From the NCBI RefSeq assembly GCF_016803395.1, contig NZ_JAEVHL010000002.1:51029-115028 (forward strand): a DNA stretch of 64,000 nt, in the 5' to 3' direction. The first letter of the stretch is position 1, and each line of letters begins with the position of its first letter. This DNA comes from Micromonospora tarensis (GTDB taxonomy: Bacteria > Actinomycetota > Actinomycetes > Mycobacteriales > Micromonosporaceae). Positions 41,015 to 50,114 of the stretch are shown here, one piece after another. The notes below the pieces were generated by a model that saw only the letters and a list, made by a program, of their open reading frames with translations, ran no database searches and was not told the DNA's origin. The translations under genes and the position numbers were made by a program.

Positions 41015-42492
41015 CGGCCTTCCCCGGTGATCCGGTTGGCGGCGAGTTTGCCGGAGATCAGCACCATCGGCACGCCGACGCCGGGTTGGGTTCCCGAACC
41101 GACGAACACCACGTTCGACAGGTCGCGATGCAGGTTCGACGGGCGGAACGGGCCGGTCTGGAAGAGGGTGTGGGCGGCGGCGAACGGAGTGCCGGCAGCC
41201 ATCCCCTGCTCCTCCCACTCGGCGGGGGTGATGGCCCGCAGCACCTCGACGCCGGCACCGAAGCCGAGGTAGCCGCGCTCCTCCAGGGTGCCGATCAGCT
41301 GGTCGGTGTAGCGCTGGGTCAGGTCGCCGCGCCACTCGAACGGCGCCCGGTGCAGGTTGGGCACCGGGGCGAGCACGTAGTAGGTGTGCCGGTCCGGTGG
41401 CGCCACCGTCGGGTCGGTTCGGCTCGGGTTGGTCACCAGCAGCGACGGGTCGGTCATCAACTCGCCCCGCCGGATGACCTCATCGAAGGTGCCCTTCCAC
41501 GCCCGTCCGAAGTGGATGTTGTGATGGGCGATCTTTGCATATGCCTGTCGGGAGCCGACATGCAGAACGACGCAGGACGGCGAGTAGGTGAGTCGGCGTC
41601 GTGGCACGGCGGGGAGCAGGTCCCGGTAGGCCACCGGCAGGTCCGGGTTGAGCACCACCACGTCCGCCGGCACCAGGTCGCCGTCGGCGGTGAGCACGCC
41701 GGTGGCCCGGCCGTTCGCGGTCTCCACCCGGGTCACCGTGGTGTCGTAGCGGAACCGCACGCCGTGCTTCTCGGCCGCGCCGGCCATCGCTCGGGAGACC
41801 GCGTGGATGCCGCCGCGCGGGAAGTAGACCCCGGCCACCGAGTCGAGGTACGCGATGACCGCGTAGATGGCCAGCGCGTCGTGCGGCGCGAGGCCGGCGT
41901 ACATCGCCTGGAACGAGAAGATCCGCTGGGTACGCGGGTCCCGGAAGAACTGGTTGATCTTCGTTTGGAGGCGGCGGAAGGCCCCACCGGTGAGCAGTTT
42001 GAGCAGGTTGCCGGTGATCAGGTCGGTCGGCGCGTCCAGGTTGCGCTCGATGAAGTCGGCCCGCTCCAGCCGCCACAGCTCCCGGGCGTAGTCGACGAAG
42101 CGCAGGTAGCCATCGGCCTCCCGGGGCCCGCAGACCCGGGAGATCTCCGCTGCCATCCGGGTGGTGTCGGTGAGCACGTCGAGGGTCGAGCCGTCCGGGT
42201 AGTACGCCCGGTAGGCGGGGTCGAGCGGGGTCAGGTCGAGCCAGTCGTGCAGCTCCTCGCCGACCGCGCCGAGCGCCTCGGCGATCAGGTCGGGCATGGT
42301 GAGCACGGTCGGGCCGGTGTCGAACTCGTAGCCGTCCACGCCGAGTCGTCCGGCCCGCCCGCCGGGCACCGACTCGCGCTCCAGCACTGTCACCTGCCGG
42401 CCGCTGCCGGCCAGGTGCAACGCGCAGGCGAGCCCGCCCAGCCCGGCACCGACGACCACCACCTGGTCTGTTCGTCCGGTCACCGTCCGCAC
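41011..42492 (-). CDS. crtI: phytoene desaturase
   Basis: A 493-residue FAD-dependent enzyme. The N-terminal dinucleotide fold VVVVGAGLGGLACALHLAG and PGGRAGRL are followed by FDTGPTVLTMPD. The C-terminal crtI signature is GSGTQPGVGVPMVLISGKLAA. It introduces double bonds into phytoene to form lycopene or a related carotenoid at the membrane. GTG 42492 lies behind GAGGAGG, downstream of crtE. The operon order crtE-crtI-idi with divergent crtB is a variant of the actinobacterial crt cluster. Confidence 0.93.
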   Translation of the reverse strand: MRTVTGRTDQVVVVGAGLGGLACALHLAGSGRQVTVLERESVPGGRAGRLGVDGYEFDTGPTVLTMPDLIAEALGAVGEELHDWLDLTPLDPAYRAYYPDGSTLDVLTDTTRMAAEISRVCGPREADGYLRFVDYARELWRLERADFIERNLDAPTDLITGNLLKLLTGGAFRRLQTKINQFFRDPRTQRIFSFQAMYAGLAPHDALAIYAVIAYLDSVAGVYFPRGGIHAVSRAMAGAAEKHGVRFRYDTTVTRVETANGRATGVLTADGDLVPADVVVLNPDLPVAYRDLLPAVPRRRLTYSPSCVVLHVGSRQAYAKIAHHNIHFGRAWKGTFDEVIRRGELMTDPSLLVTNPSRTDPTVAPPDRHTYYVLAPVPNLHRAPFEWRGDLTQRYTDQLIGTLEERGYLGFGAGVEVLRAITPAEWEEQGMAAGTPFAAAHTLFQTGPFRPSNLHRDLSNVVFVGSGTQPGVGVPMVLISGKLAANRITGEGR

Positions 42493-42633
42493 GTGACCAC
42501 CTCCTCGAAGAAGTCGCTCATCAGGCCCGCCGGTTGGCAGCGGCGGTGGCCAACCCGGTCAGCGCGGTCCGCGCCGTCTGGTCCACTGGTGCGGCGTCGA
42601 GCGCGTCGAGCGCGTCGCTCACCCGCTCGGTGA

Positions 42634-43662
42634 TCATCTGCTCCACCCGGGCCACCGCGCCGGTCTCGGCGACCAGTCCGGCGAGCCGGTCGACCGGTCC
42701 GTCGGTGGCCGCTCCAACGCGCTGAGCTGGGTCGGCGTGGCCAGCTCACGGGCCAGCATGAGCAGCGTGGTCGGCTTGCCGGTGCGGAGGTCGTCACCCG
42801 CCGGCTTGCCGGTGGCGGCCGGGTCGCCGTAGACGCCGAGCAGGTCGTCGCGGAGCTGGAACGCTTCGCCGACAGCGAGGCCGTAGCGGGTGTACGCGGA
42901 CACCAGCGGATCGTCGGCGGGCACCCCGGCCAGGCAGGCGCCGAAGAGAAGTGGTCGCTGGACGGTGTAGCTGGCGGTCTTGTAGCGAGCCACCCGCAGC
43001 GCCCTGTCGACCGACCAGTTGGCCGGGTCGTTCGCGCCGAGCACGTCGAGATATTGCCCGGCGACAGTCTCCACCCGCATCTGGTCGTAGCAGCGGCGCA
43101 CCTCGAACAGCCGGGACGACGGCACCGTGGCGTGGGCCAGCAGCTGATCGGCCCAGACCATCAAGAGGTCGCCGATGAGCACGGCGACGGCCTCGCCGAA
43201 GCGGCCGGGGTCGCCGCGATGGCCCGCGGCGATGTGCTGTTCGGCGAGGGCGACGTGTGCGGTGGGTCGGCCCCGGCGGGTGGTGGACGCGTCCATCACG
43301 TCGTCGTGCACCAGGGCGAAGGTGTGCAGCAGCTCCAGCGCGGCCAGCGCGGGCAGCACCGGCGGCAGTGCGGCGCTGCCGCCGACCGCCCCGCGCCAGC
43401 CCCAGTAGGCGAACGTGGACCGGATGCGCTTGCCGCCGGCGAGGACGGCGTCGCGCGCGGCGGCGGCGAAGCTGCCCATCGACGCGTCGATCTCGTTGAG
43501 CGAGTTGACCTCGGCGTTGAGGAAGGTGGTCAGGGTCTCGTCGACCGCCGTGACCAGGTCGTGGGTGTACGCGGCCAGAACGGCGCGGACCGGATCGTCC
43601 CCGTCACCCGGCCCTGCCGGCGCCACGCGGGTCGCGTTGCCCGCAACTGCGTCGTTGGCCAT
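42634..43662 (-). CDS. crtE: geranylgeranyl diphosphate synthase (frame broken; true end probably 42521)
   Basis: A polyprenyl synthase with first Asp-rich motif HDDVMDASTTRRG, GGKRIRS near the N-terminus and second Asp-rich motif FQLRDDLLGVYGDP. From about 42710 the conserved sequence moves to another frame, TDGPVDRLAGLVAETGAVAR, and ends TAAANRRA at TGA 42521-42523. As given, the frame ends in Arg-rich nonsense at 42634. One G lost from GGG (read as CGGCC) explains it; the corrected length is about 380 residues. It makes C20 (GGPP) precursor for CrtB. The start faces crtB across 64 bp. Confidence 0.88.
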   Translation of the reverse strand: MANDAVAGNATRVAPAGPGDGDDPVRAVLAAYTHDLVTAVDETLTTFLNAEVNSLNEIDASMGSFAAAARDAVLAGGKRIRSTFAYWGWRGAVGGSAALPPVLPALAALELLHTFALVHDDVMDASTTRRGRPTAHVALAEQHIAAGHRGDPGRFGEAVAVLIGDLLMVWADQLLAHATVPSSRLFEVRRCYDQMRVETVAGQYLDVLGANDPANWSVDRALRVARYKTASYTVQRPLLFGACLAGVPADDPLVSAYTRYGLAVGEAFQLRDDLLGVYGDPAATGKPAGDDLRTGKPTTLLMLARELATPTQLSALERPPTDRSTGSPDWSPRPARWPGWSR

Positions 43663-43690
43663 GCGACTGAGCGTACCCTAGGCTACGAGT

Positions 43691-43711
43691 TGCGTCGATT
43701 GGTGCGTCGAT
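43691..43711. promoter_or_regulatory. direct repeat TGCGTCGAT in the crtE/crtB divergent promoter
   Basis: TGCGTCGAT occurs at 43691-43699 and 43703-43711, start to start 12 bp, in the 64-bp region between divergent crtE and crtB. CarH-type repressors bind direct repeats of 11-12 bp, so this is a candidate operator for the LitR-like protein encoded nearby. The repeats also lie close upstream of the crtB ribosome site (GAGGAGG). Confidence 0.5.
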
Positions 43712-43726
43712 AAATGAGGAGGGCCG

Positions 43727-44653
43727 GTGGAAACAGATCTCACCGCTGCCTATGACCGGTGCCGTGAGCTGCACAAACGCCATGGGCGCACCTACTATCT
43801 CGCTACCCGGCTGCTCCCCGCTTGGAAACGACGGCATGTACACGCCCTCTACGGGTTCACCCGCTACGCGGACGAGATCGTCGATCGCACCGAGGAGCTG
43901 CCGCCGGTCCAGCGGGCCGCCCGACTGAACGACTGGGCCAGCAAGTTCGTGGCCGGTCTGCACGGCGCGCCCGTCGACGACCCCCTGTTGCCGGCCGTGC
44001 TGCACACGATCGCCGTCTTCGATCTCGACAGAGACGACTTCGCGTTGTTTCTGAAGAGCATGGCGATGGACCTGACCGTCACCGCGTACCCGACCTACGA
44101 CCACCTGCTCGACTACATGGAGGGCTCGGCGGCGGTCATCGGCACCATGATGCTGCCGATCCTGGGCAGCTCCGACCCGGCGGCGGCCCGGGAGCCGGCC
44201 CGGCAACTCGGCTTCGCCTTCCAGCTCACCAACTTCATAAGGGACGTCGCCGAGGACCTCGACCGGGGCCGCACCTACCTGCCGGACGAGGACCTGGCGA
44301 AGTTCGGGGTCACCCGGGAGGACCTTCTCGAGGCCCGTGCCCGGGGTCGCGGTGCGCCCCGACTCCGCGAGCTGATCGAGTACGAGGTGACCCGCGCCCA
44401 GGCGCACTACGCCGCCGCCGCACCGGGGATCACCATGCTGGCGCCCGCTTCGCAGGCCTGCATGCGCACCGCGTACGCGCTCTACGGCGGCATCCTCGAC
44501 GAGGTGGCCGCGCAGGATTACGACGTCTTCGTCCGGCGGGCCCTGGTGCCGCAGCGGCGACGGCTGGCGGTGGCCGCGCGCGCCCTGCTCAGCTCGACCG
44601 GTACGCCGGTCGTCATCCCCGGGCCGACGGTCCACCCCCCGGAGGATCGGTGA
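43727..44653 (+). CDS. crtB: phytoene synthase
   Basis: A 308-residue squalene/phytoene synthase-type enzyme from GTG 43727. Asp-rich motifs are YGFTRYADEIVD (first) and FIRDVAEDLDRGRTYLP (second), with the usual helical fold. It condenses two GGPP into phytoene, the first committed carotenoid step, at the cytoplasmic membrane face. It is divergent from crtE and coupled to the photolyase gene (GTGA overlap), so light-induced expression of both from one promoter is likely. Confidence 0.93.
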   Translation: METDLTAAYDRCRELHKRHGRTYYLATRLLPAWKRRHVHALYGFTRYADEIVDRTEELPPVQRAARLNDWASKFVAGLHGAPVDDPLLPAVLHTIAVFDLDRDDFALFLKSMAMDLTVTAYPTYDHLLDYMEGSAAVIGTMMLPILGSSDPAAAREPARQLGFAFQLTNFIRDVAEDLDRGRTYLPDEDLAKFGVTREDLLEARARGRGAPRLRELIEYEVTRAQAHYAAAAPGITMLAPASQACMRTAYALYGGILDEVAAQDYDVFVRRALVPQRRRLAVAARALLSSTGTPVVIPGPTVHPPEDR

Positions 44654-45975
44654 CCGGGAGCACAGCGGTCGTGCTGCTCACCCGCGACCTGCGGGTGCAC
44701 GACCACCCGGCGCTGGCCACCAGCTGTGCCGCCTTCGACCGGGTGGTGCCGCTGTACGTGCTCGACCCGGCCCTGGCCGAGCTGTCGGCCAACCGCACCC
44801 GGTTCCTGCACCAGGCCCTCGCCGAGCTGCGCGCCGAACTGCGCGAACGCGGCGGTGACCTGGTGGTGCGGCACGGCGACCCGGTGGCCGAGACGATCCG
44901 GTTGGCCGGCGAGGTCGACGCCACAGGTGTCGCCCTCTCCGCCGACGTCAGCCACTACGCCCGCCGCCGGGAGCGGCGACTGCGGGCCGAGTGCGAGCGG
45001 CACCGACTGCACCTGCGACTCTTTCCCGGACTGACGGTGGTCGAGCCCGGCACGTTACGTCCCGGTGGCGGTGGTGACCACTACCGGGTGTTCAGCCCGT
45101 ACCACCGGGCCTGGGCGGCCCACCGGTGGCGCGAGGAGCTGGCCGCGCCGGACCGGATCGCGCTGCCCGACGGCGTCCGGGTGGGTCGGCTGCCGACGCT
45201 GCCGGCCGGCGACTCGCCCGACGCGGCCGTCGGCGGCGAGCGGACGGCCCGGCAGCGACTCACCGACTGGCTGCCCGACCTGCCCCGGTACGACGATCAG
45301 CACGACGACATGGCCGGCGACGACACCTCCCGGCTCAGCCCGTACCTGCGCTTCGGCTGCCTGTCGCCGCTGGCGGTGGCCAACCGCGCCGGCGACCGGT
45401 CCGGCCCGTTCGTTCGGCAGCTCTGCTGGCGGGACTTCTACTACCAGGTCACCGCCGCCTTCCCGGACATCTCGACCGCGGCGTACCGGCGGGATGCCAC
45501 CGAGCGGTGGCGTTACGACGACGACGCGCTGTCGGCCTGGGCGGCGGGGCGGACCGGGGTGCCGATCGTGGACGCCGGGATGCGGCAACTGCGGGCGCAG
45601 GGTTGGATGCACAACCGGGCCCGGCTGATCACCGCCGGTCACCTGACCAAGCACCTCGGGCAGGACTGGCGGTCCGGGGTGGCGGTGTTCTTCCGCTGGC
45701 TGCTGGACGGGGACGTGGCGAACAACTCCGGCAACTGGCAGTGGGTCGCCGGCACCGGCAACGACACGAAGCCCTACCGGGGGTTCAACCCGGTGCGGCA
45801 GGCCGAACGGTACGACCCGGACGGCGAGTACGTGCGCCGGTGGGTGCCGGAGCTGGCGGGGGTGCGGGGCAAGGCCGTACACCAACCGTGGCGACTGCCC
45901 GACCAGCTCGGGGCCGCGCTCGACTATCCACCGCCGCTCTCGGTCCCCGGCGCCGACCCGGTCTGGCTGCGCTGA
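44650..45975 (+). CDS. phr: deoxyribodipyrimidine photolyase
   Basis: A 441-residue FAD photolyase. The N-terminal Rossmann domain starts VVLLTRDLRVHDHPAL. The FAD-binding catalytic domain has TSRLSPYLRFGCLSP, WRDFYYQV, VDAGMRQLRAQGWMHNRARL and LLDGDVANNSGNWQW. It repairs UV-induced cyclobutane pyrimidine dimers using blue light. GTG 44650 overlaps the crtB stop. The pairing of carotenoid synthesis and photoreactivation in one operon is the usual photoprotection arrangement in Streptomyces and relatives. Confidence 0.93.
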   Translation: MTGSTAVVLLTRDLRVHDHPALATSCAAFDRVVPLYVLDPALAELSANRTRFLHQALAELRAELRERGGDLVVRHGDPVAETIRLAGEVDATGVALSADVSHYARRRERRLRAECERHRLHLRLFPGLTVVEPGTLRPGGGGDHYRVFSPYHRAWAAHRWREELAAPDRIALPDGVRVGRLPTLPAGDSPDAAVGGERTARQRLTDWLPDLPRYDDQHDDMAGDDTSRLSPYLRFGCLSPLAVANRAGDRSGPFVRQLCWRDFYYQVTAAFPDISTAAYRRDATERWRYDDDALSAWAAGRTGVPIVDAGMRQLRAQGWMHNRARLITAGHLTKHLGQDWRSGVAVFFRWLLDGDVANNSGNWQWVAGTGNDTKPYRGFNPVRQAERYDPDGEYVRRWVPELAGVRGKAVHQPWRLPDQLGAALDYPPPLSVPGADPVWLR

Positions 45976-45983
45976 CGGGCGGG

Positions 45984-47060
45984 TCAGAGCACCGAGTGCA
46001 GCGCCTCGACCAGCTCGTCGACCCGGTCGTGTTCGGCGAGTCGGGCGGTGGTGTACGCGAAGGCGTAGCCGCGCTCCGGGTCCGCCCAGGCGCTGCTGCC
46101 GCCGATGCCGCCCATGCCCCAGCTGCCGTCCGGCTCCCGTTGCATGCCCAGCGTCCACTGGACCGGGCGGTCCAGCAGCAGGTCCGGTCCGTCGTACTGG
46201 ACCGCTGTCGCCTCCGCCAACAGTTCGGGGCTGAACAGCCGGACGCCGTCCAGGACACCACCGGCCAGCAGGCCCGCGTAGAGCCGGGCCAGGCTCGACG
46301 CGGTGGCGTGCAGGTTGACCGCGGGCATCTCGGCGCCGCGCCACAGCGGGCTGTTGACGACGGCCAGGTCCAGCCCGCCGGCCGGGTTGCCCAGCGCCCG
46401 CGCCCGCAGTGAGCCCGGTTCACCGAGCTTGCGATCCGGCCACCGCGGGTCGCCGTACCGCAGGTCCGCGCAGCGCTGCTGGGCCGCCTCGGCCAGCCCG
46501 AAACCGAGGTCGAGCTGCCATCCGGCGCTGATCTCCTCGGCCAGGAAGCGACCCACCGACCGTCCGTCCACCCGGCGGACCAGTTCACCCACCAGATGCC
46601 CGTACGTCCAGGCGTGCTCCGCGGCGACCGAGCCCGGTGACCACTCGGGTTCCGCACCGGCCAGGTCACCGGCGAGCAGCGCCCAGTCGGCGACCGCGGT
46701 GGCCGGCCGGGGCACCGGGAAGGCGGGCAGCCCGGCGGTGTGCGACAACACCTGACGCACGGTGGCCGGGGTGCGGAACTGCGGCCAGTACCGGTCCACG
46801 GGCGCGTCGAGGTCGACAGCTCCCCGGTCGACGAGCAGCAACAGGCAGAGCGCGGCCACCGGTTTGCCGACCGAGTAGACGTTCACCAGCGTGTCCGGCA
46901 GCCAGTCCGCGCCGCCAGGGCCGTCGCCGGTCCGGGAACCGCCGACCAGGTCCACGACCGGCTGCCCGTCGTACCAGATGGTCAGGCTGGCACCGGTCTC
47001 CCGGCCGGCGGCGAACAGGTCGTGGAAGCAGTCCCGGACCGGGGCGAAGCGTGCGTGCAT
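45984..47060 (-). CDS. serine hydrolase (beta-lactamase family class C-like)
   Basis: A 358-residue protein with SVGK at residues 63-66 (catalytic Ser-Lys), a YGH motif in place of YxN near 152-154, and VLSHTAGLPAFP. The fold matches the esterase/beta-lactamase-like family (EstB type). It has no signal peptide, so a cytoplasmic esterase or peptidase-like role is more likely than antibiotic hydrolysis. It converges on the photolyase gene and is divergent from the flavoprotein gene. The substrate is unknown. Confidence 0.82.
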   Translation of the reverse strand: MHARFAPVRDCFHDLFAAGRETGASLTIWYDGQPVVDLVGGSRTGDGPGGADWLPDTLVNVYSVGKPVAALCLLLLVDRGAVDLDAPVDRYWPQFRTPATVRQVLSHTAGLPAFPVPRPATAVADWALLAGDLAGAEPEWSPGSVAAEHAWTYGHLVGELVRRVDGRSVGRFLAEEISAGWQLDLGFGLAEAAQQRCADLRYGDPRWPDRKLGEPGSLRARALGNPAGGLDLAVVNSPLWRGAEMPAVNLHATASSLARLYAGLLAGGVLDGVRLFSPELLAEATAVQYDGPDLLLDRPVQWTLGMQREPDGSWGMGGIGGSSAWADPERGYAFAYTTARLAEHDRVDELVEALHSVL

Positions 47061-47151
47061 TCGGCCACGGTAAGCGCCCGGGCCGGTGAGCGCGGCGACT
47101 TTTCCACCGACCCCGGTTATCGGGGCCGGGCGACTGGGGGATGCTGTTGCA

Positions 47152-48624
47152 GTGGCAGAGCCGGAGCTGGTGGATGTGGTCGTGGTGGGGCTCGGGGTCG
47201 GCGGCGAGGAGGTGGCCGAACGGCTTGCCGAGGCCGGCCTGAGCGTCGTCGGTGTCGAACGGGACCTGGTCGGTGGGGAGTGTCCCTACTGGGGTTGCAT
47301 CCCGAGCAAGATGATGATCAGGGCGGCCAACGCCCTCGCCGAGGCCCGCCGGGTCGACGGGCTCGCCGGGACGGCGCAGGTCCAGCCGGACTGGGCGCCG
47401 GTGGCGAAGCGGATCCGCGAGGAAGCCACCGACACCTGGGACGACACGGTCGCGGCGGATCGGTTCATCGGTAAGGGCGGCCGGCTGGTGCGGGGCAGCG
47501 GTCGACTCGACGGTCCGCGCCGGGTTCGGGTCGGTGACCAGGTGTTCGAGGCTCGGCACGGGGTGGTGCTGGGCACCGGAACCCGTCCGTCGGTGCCGCC
47601 GATCGACGGCCTGGCGGACACCCCGTACTGGACCAACCACCAGGCCATCGAGGTCGAGGAGCTGCCGGAGTCACTGCTCGTGCTCGGCGGTGGCGCGATC
47701 GGTCTGGAGTTGGCGCAGGTGTTCGCCCGTTTCGGGGTCCAGGTCACCGTGCTGGAGGCACTGGACCGGGTACTGGCCGTCGAGGAACCGGAGGCCTCCG
47801 AGGTCGCCGCCGCCGCGCTGCGCGCCGACGGCGTGGAGATCCACACCGGGGTACGCGCCGAGCGCGTCGACCACGACGGCAGCCGGTTCACAGTGCGCGG
47901 CGGTGGCGCGGAGTTCACCGCCGAGCGGCTGTTGGTGGTGACCGGGCGTAAGGCGCACCTGGCCGAGTTGGGTCTGGACACGATCGGGCTGGACGGCAGC
48001 CAGCGGTACCTGCCGGTGGACGATCGTCTGCACGTCACCGAGCACCTCTGGGCGGTCGGGGACCTGACCGGTGAGGGCGCCTTCACCCACATCGCCATGT
48101 ACCAGGCGGGGATCGTGATCGCGGACATCCTGGCCCGCGCCCGGCAGGCGAAGGCCGGGGCGGACGCCAGCGGTACCGCCAGTGTGGTCGGCGGAGCGAT
48201 GGGCGCGTCCAGCGCGCTGGCCGCCAGCGGGTCGAGCGGGTCGGCCGGCACCGTCCCGCGCGCCGACTACCGCGCGCTGCCCCGGGTGACCTTCACCGAT
48301 CCCGAGGTCGGCGCGGTCGGCCTCACCGAGCAGCAGGCCCGCGAGCGCGGCATCAACGTGCAGGTTGGTTTCACCAAGCTGAGCGGCTCGACCCGGGGCT
48401 GGATCCACCGGGTCGGCGACGAGGGCTTCATCAAGGTCGTCGCGGACGCCGACCAGGGCGTGCTGATCGGCGCGACCTCGGTCGGCCCGGCCGGCGGCGA
48501 GGTGCTCTCCGCGCTGGTGGTGGCGGTGCACGCGGCGGTGCCGCTGAGTCAGCTCCGGCACATGATCTACGCGTACCCGACCTTCCACCGGGCCATCGGC
48601 GACGCCCTGCGCGACCTGTCCTGA
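47152..48624 (+). CDS. FAD-dependent pyridine nucleotide-disulfide oxidoreductase
   Basis: A 490-residue protein from GTG 47152. The FAD fold VVVVGLGVGGEEVAERLA is followed by the redox-active site GGECPYWGCIPSKMM, then LVLGGGAIGLELAQ (NAD(P)-binding), LLVVTGRKAHL and a dimerisation domain. A low-complexity Ala/Gly/Ser insertion occurs near residues 340-365. The usual C-terminal His-x4-Glu of lipoamide dehydrogenases is replaced by YAYPTFHRAIGD, as in related reductases of unknown substrate. It is monocistronic, cytoplasmic, and unlikely to be the housekeeping Lpd. Confidence 0.85.
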   Translation: MAEPELVDVVVVGLGVGGEEVAERLAEAGLSVVGVERDLVGGECPYWGCIPSKMMIRAANALAEARRVDGLAGTAQVQPDWAPVAKRIREEATDTWDDTVAADRFIGKGGRLVRGSGRLDGPRRVRVGDQVFEARHGVVLGTGTRPSVPPIDGLADTPYWTNHQAIEVEELPESLLVLGGGAIGLELAQVFARFGVQVTVLEALDRVLAVEEPEASEVAAAALRADGVEIHTGVRAERVDHDGSRFTVRGGGAEFTAERLLVVTGRKAHLAELGLDTIGLDGSQRYLPVDDRLHVTEHLWAVGDLTGEGAFTHIAMYQAGIVIADILARARQAKAGADASGTASVVGGAMGASSALAASGSSGSAGTVPRADYRALPRVTFTDPEVGAVGLTEQQARERGINVQVGFTKLSGSTRGWIHRVGDEGFIKVVADADQGVLIGATSVGPAGGEVLSALVVAVHAAVPLSQLRHMIYAYPTFHRAIGDALRDLS

Positions 48625-48741
48625 CCGGCCGGCTCGCGCGCCCGCCGCCGGCCGGGCTGTCGGTCCTTTACGCAACTGGACGGCAAACGCAGGGCATTCG
48701 GCTGTTCATTTCTTTCATCAACGTGACGTACGATTGCGGCC

Positions 48742-49746
48742 GTGACCAAGCGGTTGACTGAAGTCGCCAAGAAGGCGGGCGTCAGCGAGGCCACCGTCAG
48801 CCGGGTGCTCAACGGCCGTGACGGAGTCTCCGAGGCGACCCGGACCGCCGTGCTGACCGCGCTGGACGTGCTCGGTTACGAACGGCCGACCAAGCTGCGG
48901 GGCGAGCGCGCCCGGCTGGTCGGGCTGGTGCTGCCGGAGTTGCAGAACCCGATCTTCCCGGCGCTGGCCGAGGTCGTCACCGGGACCCTCGCCCAACGCG
49001 GCTACACCCCGGCGCTCTGCGCCCGGACCATCGGCGGGGTGTCCGAGATGGACTACGTGGAGATGCTCCTCGACCACCAGGTCTCCGGGGTGATCTTCGC
49101 CGGCGGTTCGTACGCGCTCGCCGACGCCCGGCACGACCACTACCGTCGGCTGACCGACCGGGGGCTTCCGGTGGTGCTTGTCAACGCGGGCGTGGACGAG
49201 TTGGGTTTCCCCCGCGTCTCCACCGACGACGCGGTGGCGGTGGAGCAGGCGTACGGGCACCTGCGTTCGCTCGGGCACGAACGGATCGGGATGGTGCTCG
49301 GCCCGGAGGGGCACGTGCCGTCCCGACGCAAGCTGGACGCGATGATCCGGGCCGCGGGTTGGGGTGCGGGCGACGCCGAGTGCGTCGAGCGCTCCAGCTT
49401 CTCCATGGAGGGAGCGCGGGTCGCCGCGACGAAGCTTCTCGAACGCGGCGTCACCGGGATCATCTGCGCCAGCGACGTGCTGGCGTTGGGCACGATCCGC
49501 GCGGCCCGGCGGCTCGGTCGCTCGGTGCCGACCGACGTGTCGGTGGTGGGCTTCGACGACTCGGCGTTCATGACCTGCACCGACCCGCCGTTGACGACGG
49601 TGCGGCAGCCCATCGAGACGATGGGGCAGGCCGCCGTGGATCTGCTCGTCACCCAGATCGAGGGTGCCGGCGTGTTGCAGGACGAGCTGCTGTTCGAGCC
49701 CGAGCTGGTGGTGCGGGGGTCCACCGCTCCCGCCCCCGGGCGCTGA
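48742..49746 (+). CDS. LacI-family transcription regulator
   Basis: A 334-residue regulator from GTG 48742. The N-terminal HTH reads LTEVAKKAGVSEATVSRVLNG, with hinge ALDVLGYERP. A periplasmic-binding-like effector domain follows (LVLPELQNPIFPALAEV, GVIFAGGSYAL, VSVVGFDDSAFM, TVRQPIETMGQAAVDLL). It probably represses the downstream sugar transporter and glycosidase genes until an oligosaccharide ligand is present. The ligand is inferred from context to be a nigero- or related gluco-oligosaccharide. Confidence 0.9.
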   Translation: MTKRLTEVAKKAGVSEATVSRVLNGRDGVSEATRTAVLTALDVLGYERPTKLRGERARLVGLVLPELQNPIFPALAEVVTGTLAQRGYTPALCARTIGGVSEMDYVEMLLDHQVSGVIFAGGSYALADARHDHYRRLTDRGLPVVLVNAGVDELGFPRVSTDDAVAVEQAYGHLRSLGHERIGMVLGPEGHVPSRRKLDAMIRAAGWGAGDAECVERSSFSMEGARVAATKLLERGVTGIICASDVLALGTIRAARRLGRSVPTDVSVVGFDDSAFMTCTDPPLTTVRQPIETMGQAAVDLLVTQIEGAGVLQDELLFEPELVVRGSTAPAPGR

Positions 49747-49805
49747 CCGGCCGCTGCCCGACCTTCGGCGGCGAGCGCCGCCAACCGCCCCTGAGACGAC
49801 GCCTC

Positions 49806-49848
49806 GGCCGTCGACCGCCTCGCGCGGTCGGCGGCCTTCTCGTTGTTG
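49806..49848 (+). terminator. terminator after the LacI gene
   Basis: GGCCGTCGACCGC (49806-49818) pairs with 49824-49836 (one G-T pair) across a 5-nt loop, followed by the T-rich TTCTCGTTGTTG. It separates the regulator transcript from the transporter operon. Confidence 0.7.
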
Positions 49849-50114
49849 TCCGGCCCGGCGGCATCGACAGTGCCAAATGAAGCGCCATAAGTGGACAAGC
49901 TTCAACATATCCGGCTTCTTTCACGCCGTTGCCAACATCTGTCGTCATCGCGTCGTGTCCTTTCGGAATGAGGTCGATACCTTGCCGAAATGAGTCGGCG
50001 TAGTTACAGTGACTCCACTCACACCTGGCTCCGACGCAGCTACTGGGCGTCAGGTCGCATCACCGCAGATCAGCGAAGGTCATTGGAGACACCCGTTCCC
50101 GAAGGGATGGACAG
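49849..50114 (+). promoter_or_regulatory. promoter/leader region of the sugar ABC operon
   Basis: No gene is seen here. The stretch 49870-50010 is clearly A/T-richer than its surroundings. It holds a loose direct repeat (GGAATGAGGTCG near 49966 and GAAATGAGTCGG near 49988) and a TTTCGG...CCGAAA inverted pair. These are candidate LacI-type operators. The ribosome site is GAAGGGATGG before ATG 50115. Exact -35/-10 elements could not be fixed. Confidence 0.45.

Noticed and set aside
41086..42633. A 515-codon plus-strand open frame opposite crtI
   Set aside because: The minus strand encodes a textbook phytoene desaturase; the plus-strand product is low-complexity.
46001..47060. Antibiotic beta-lactamase
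   Set aside because: SxxK is present but there is no signal peptide and the YxN position reads YGH, which is more typical of EstB-like esterases; resistance cannot be claimed.
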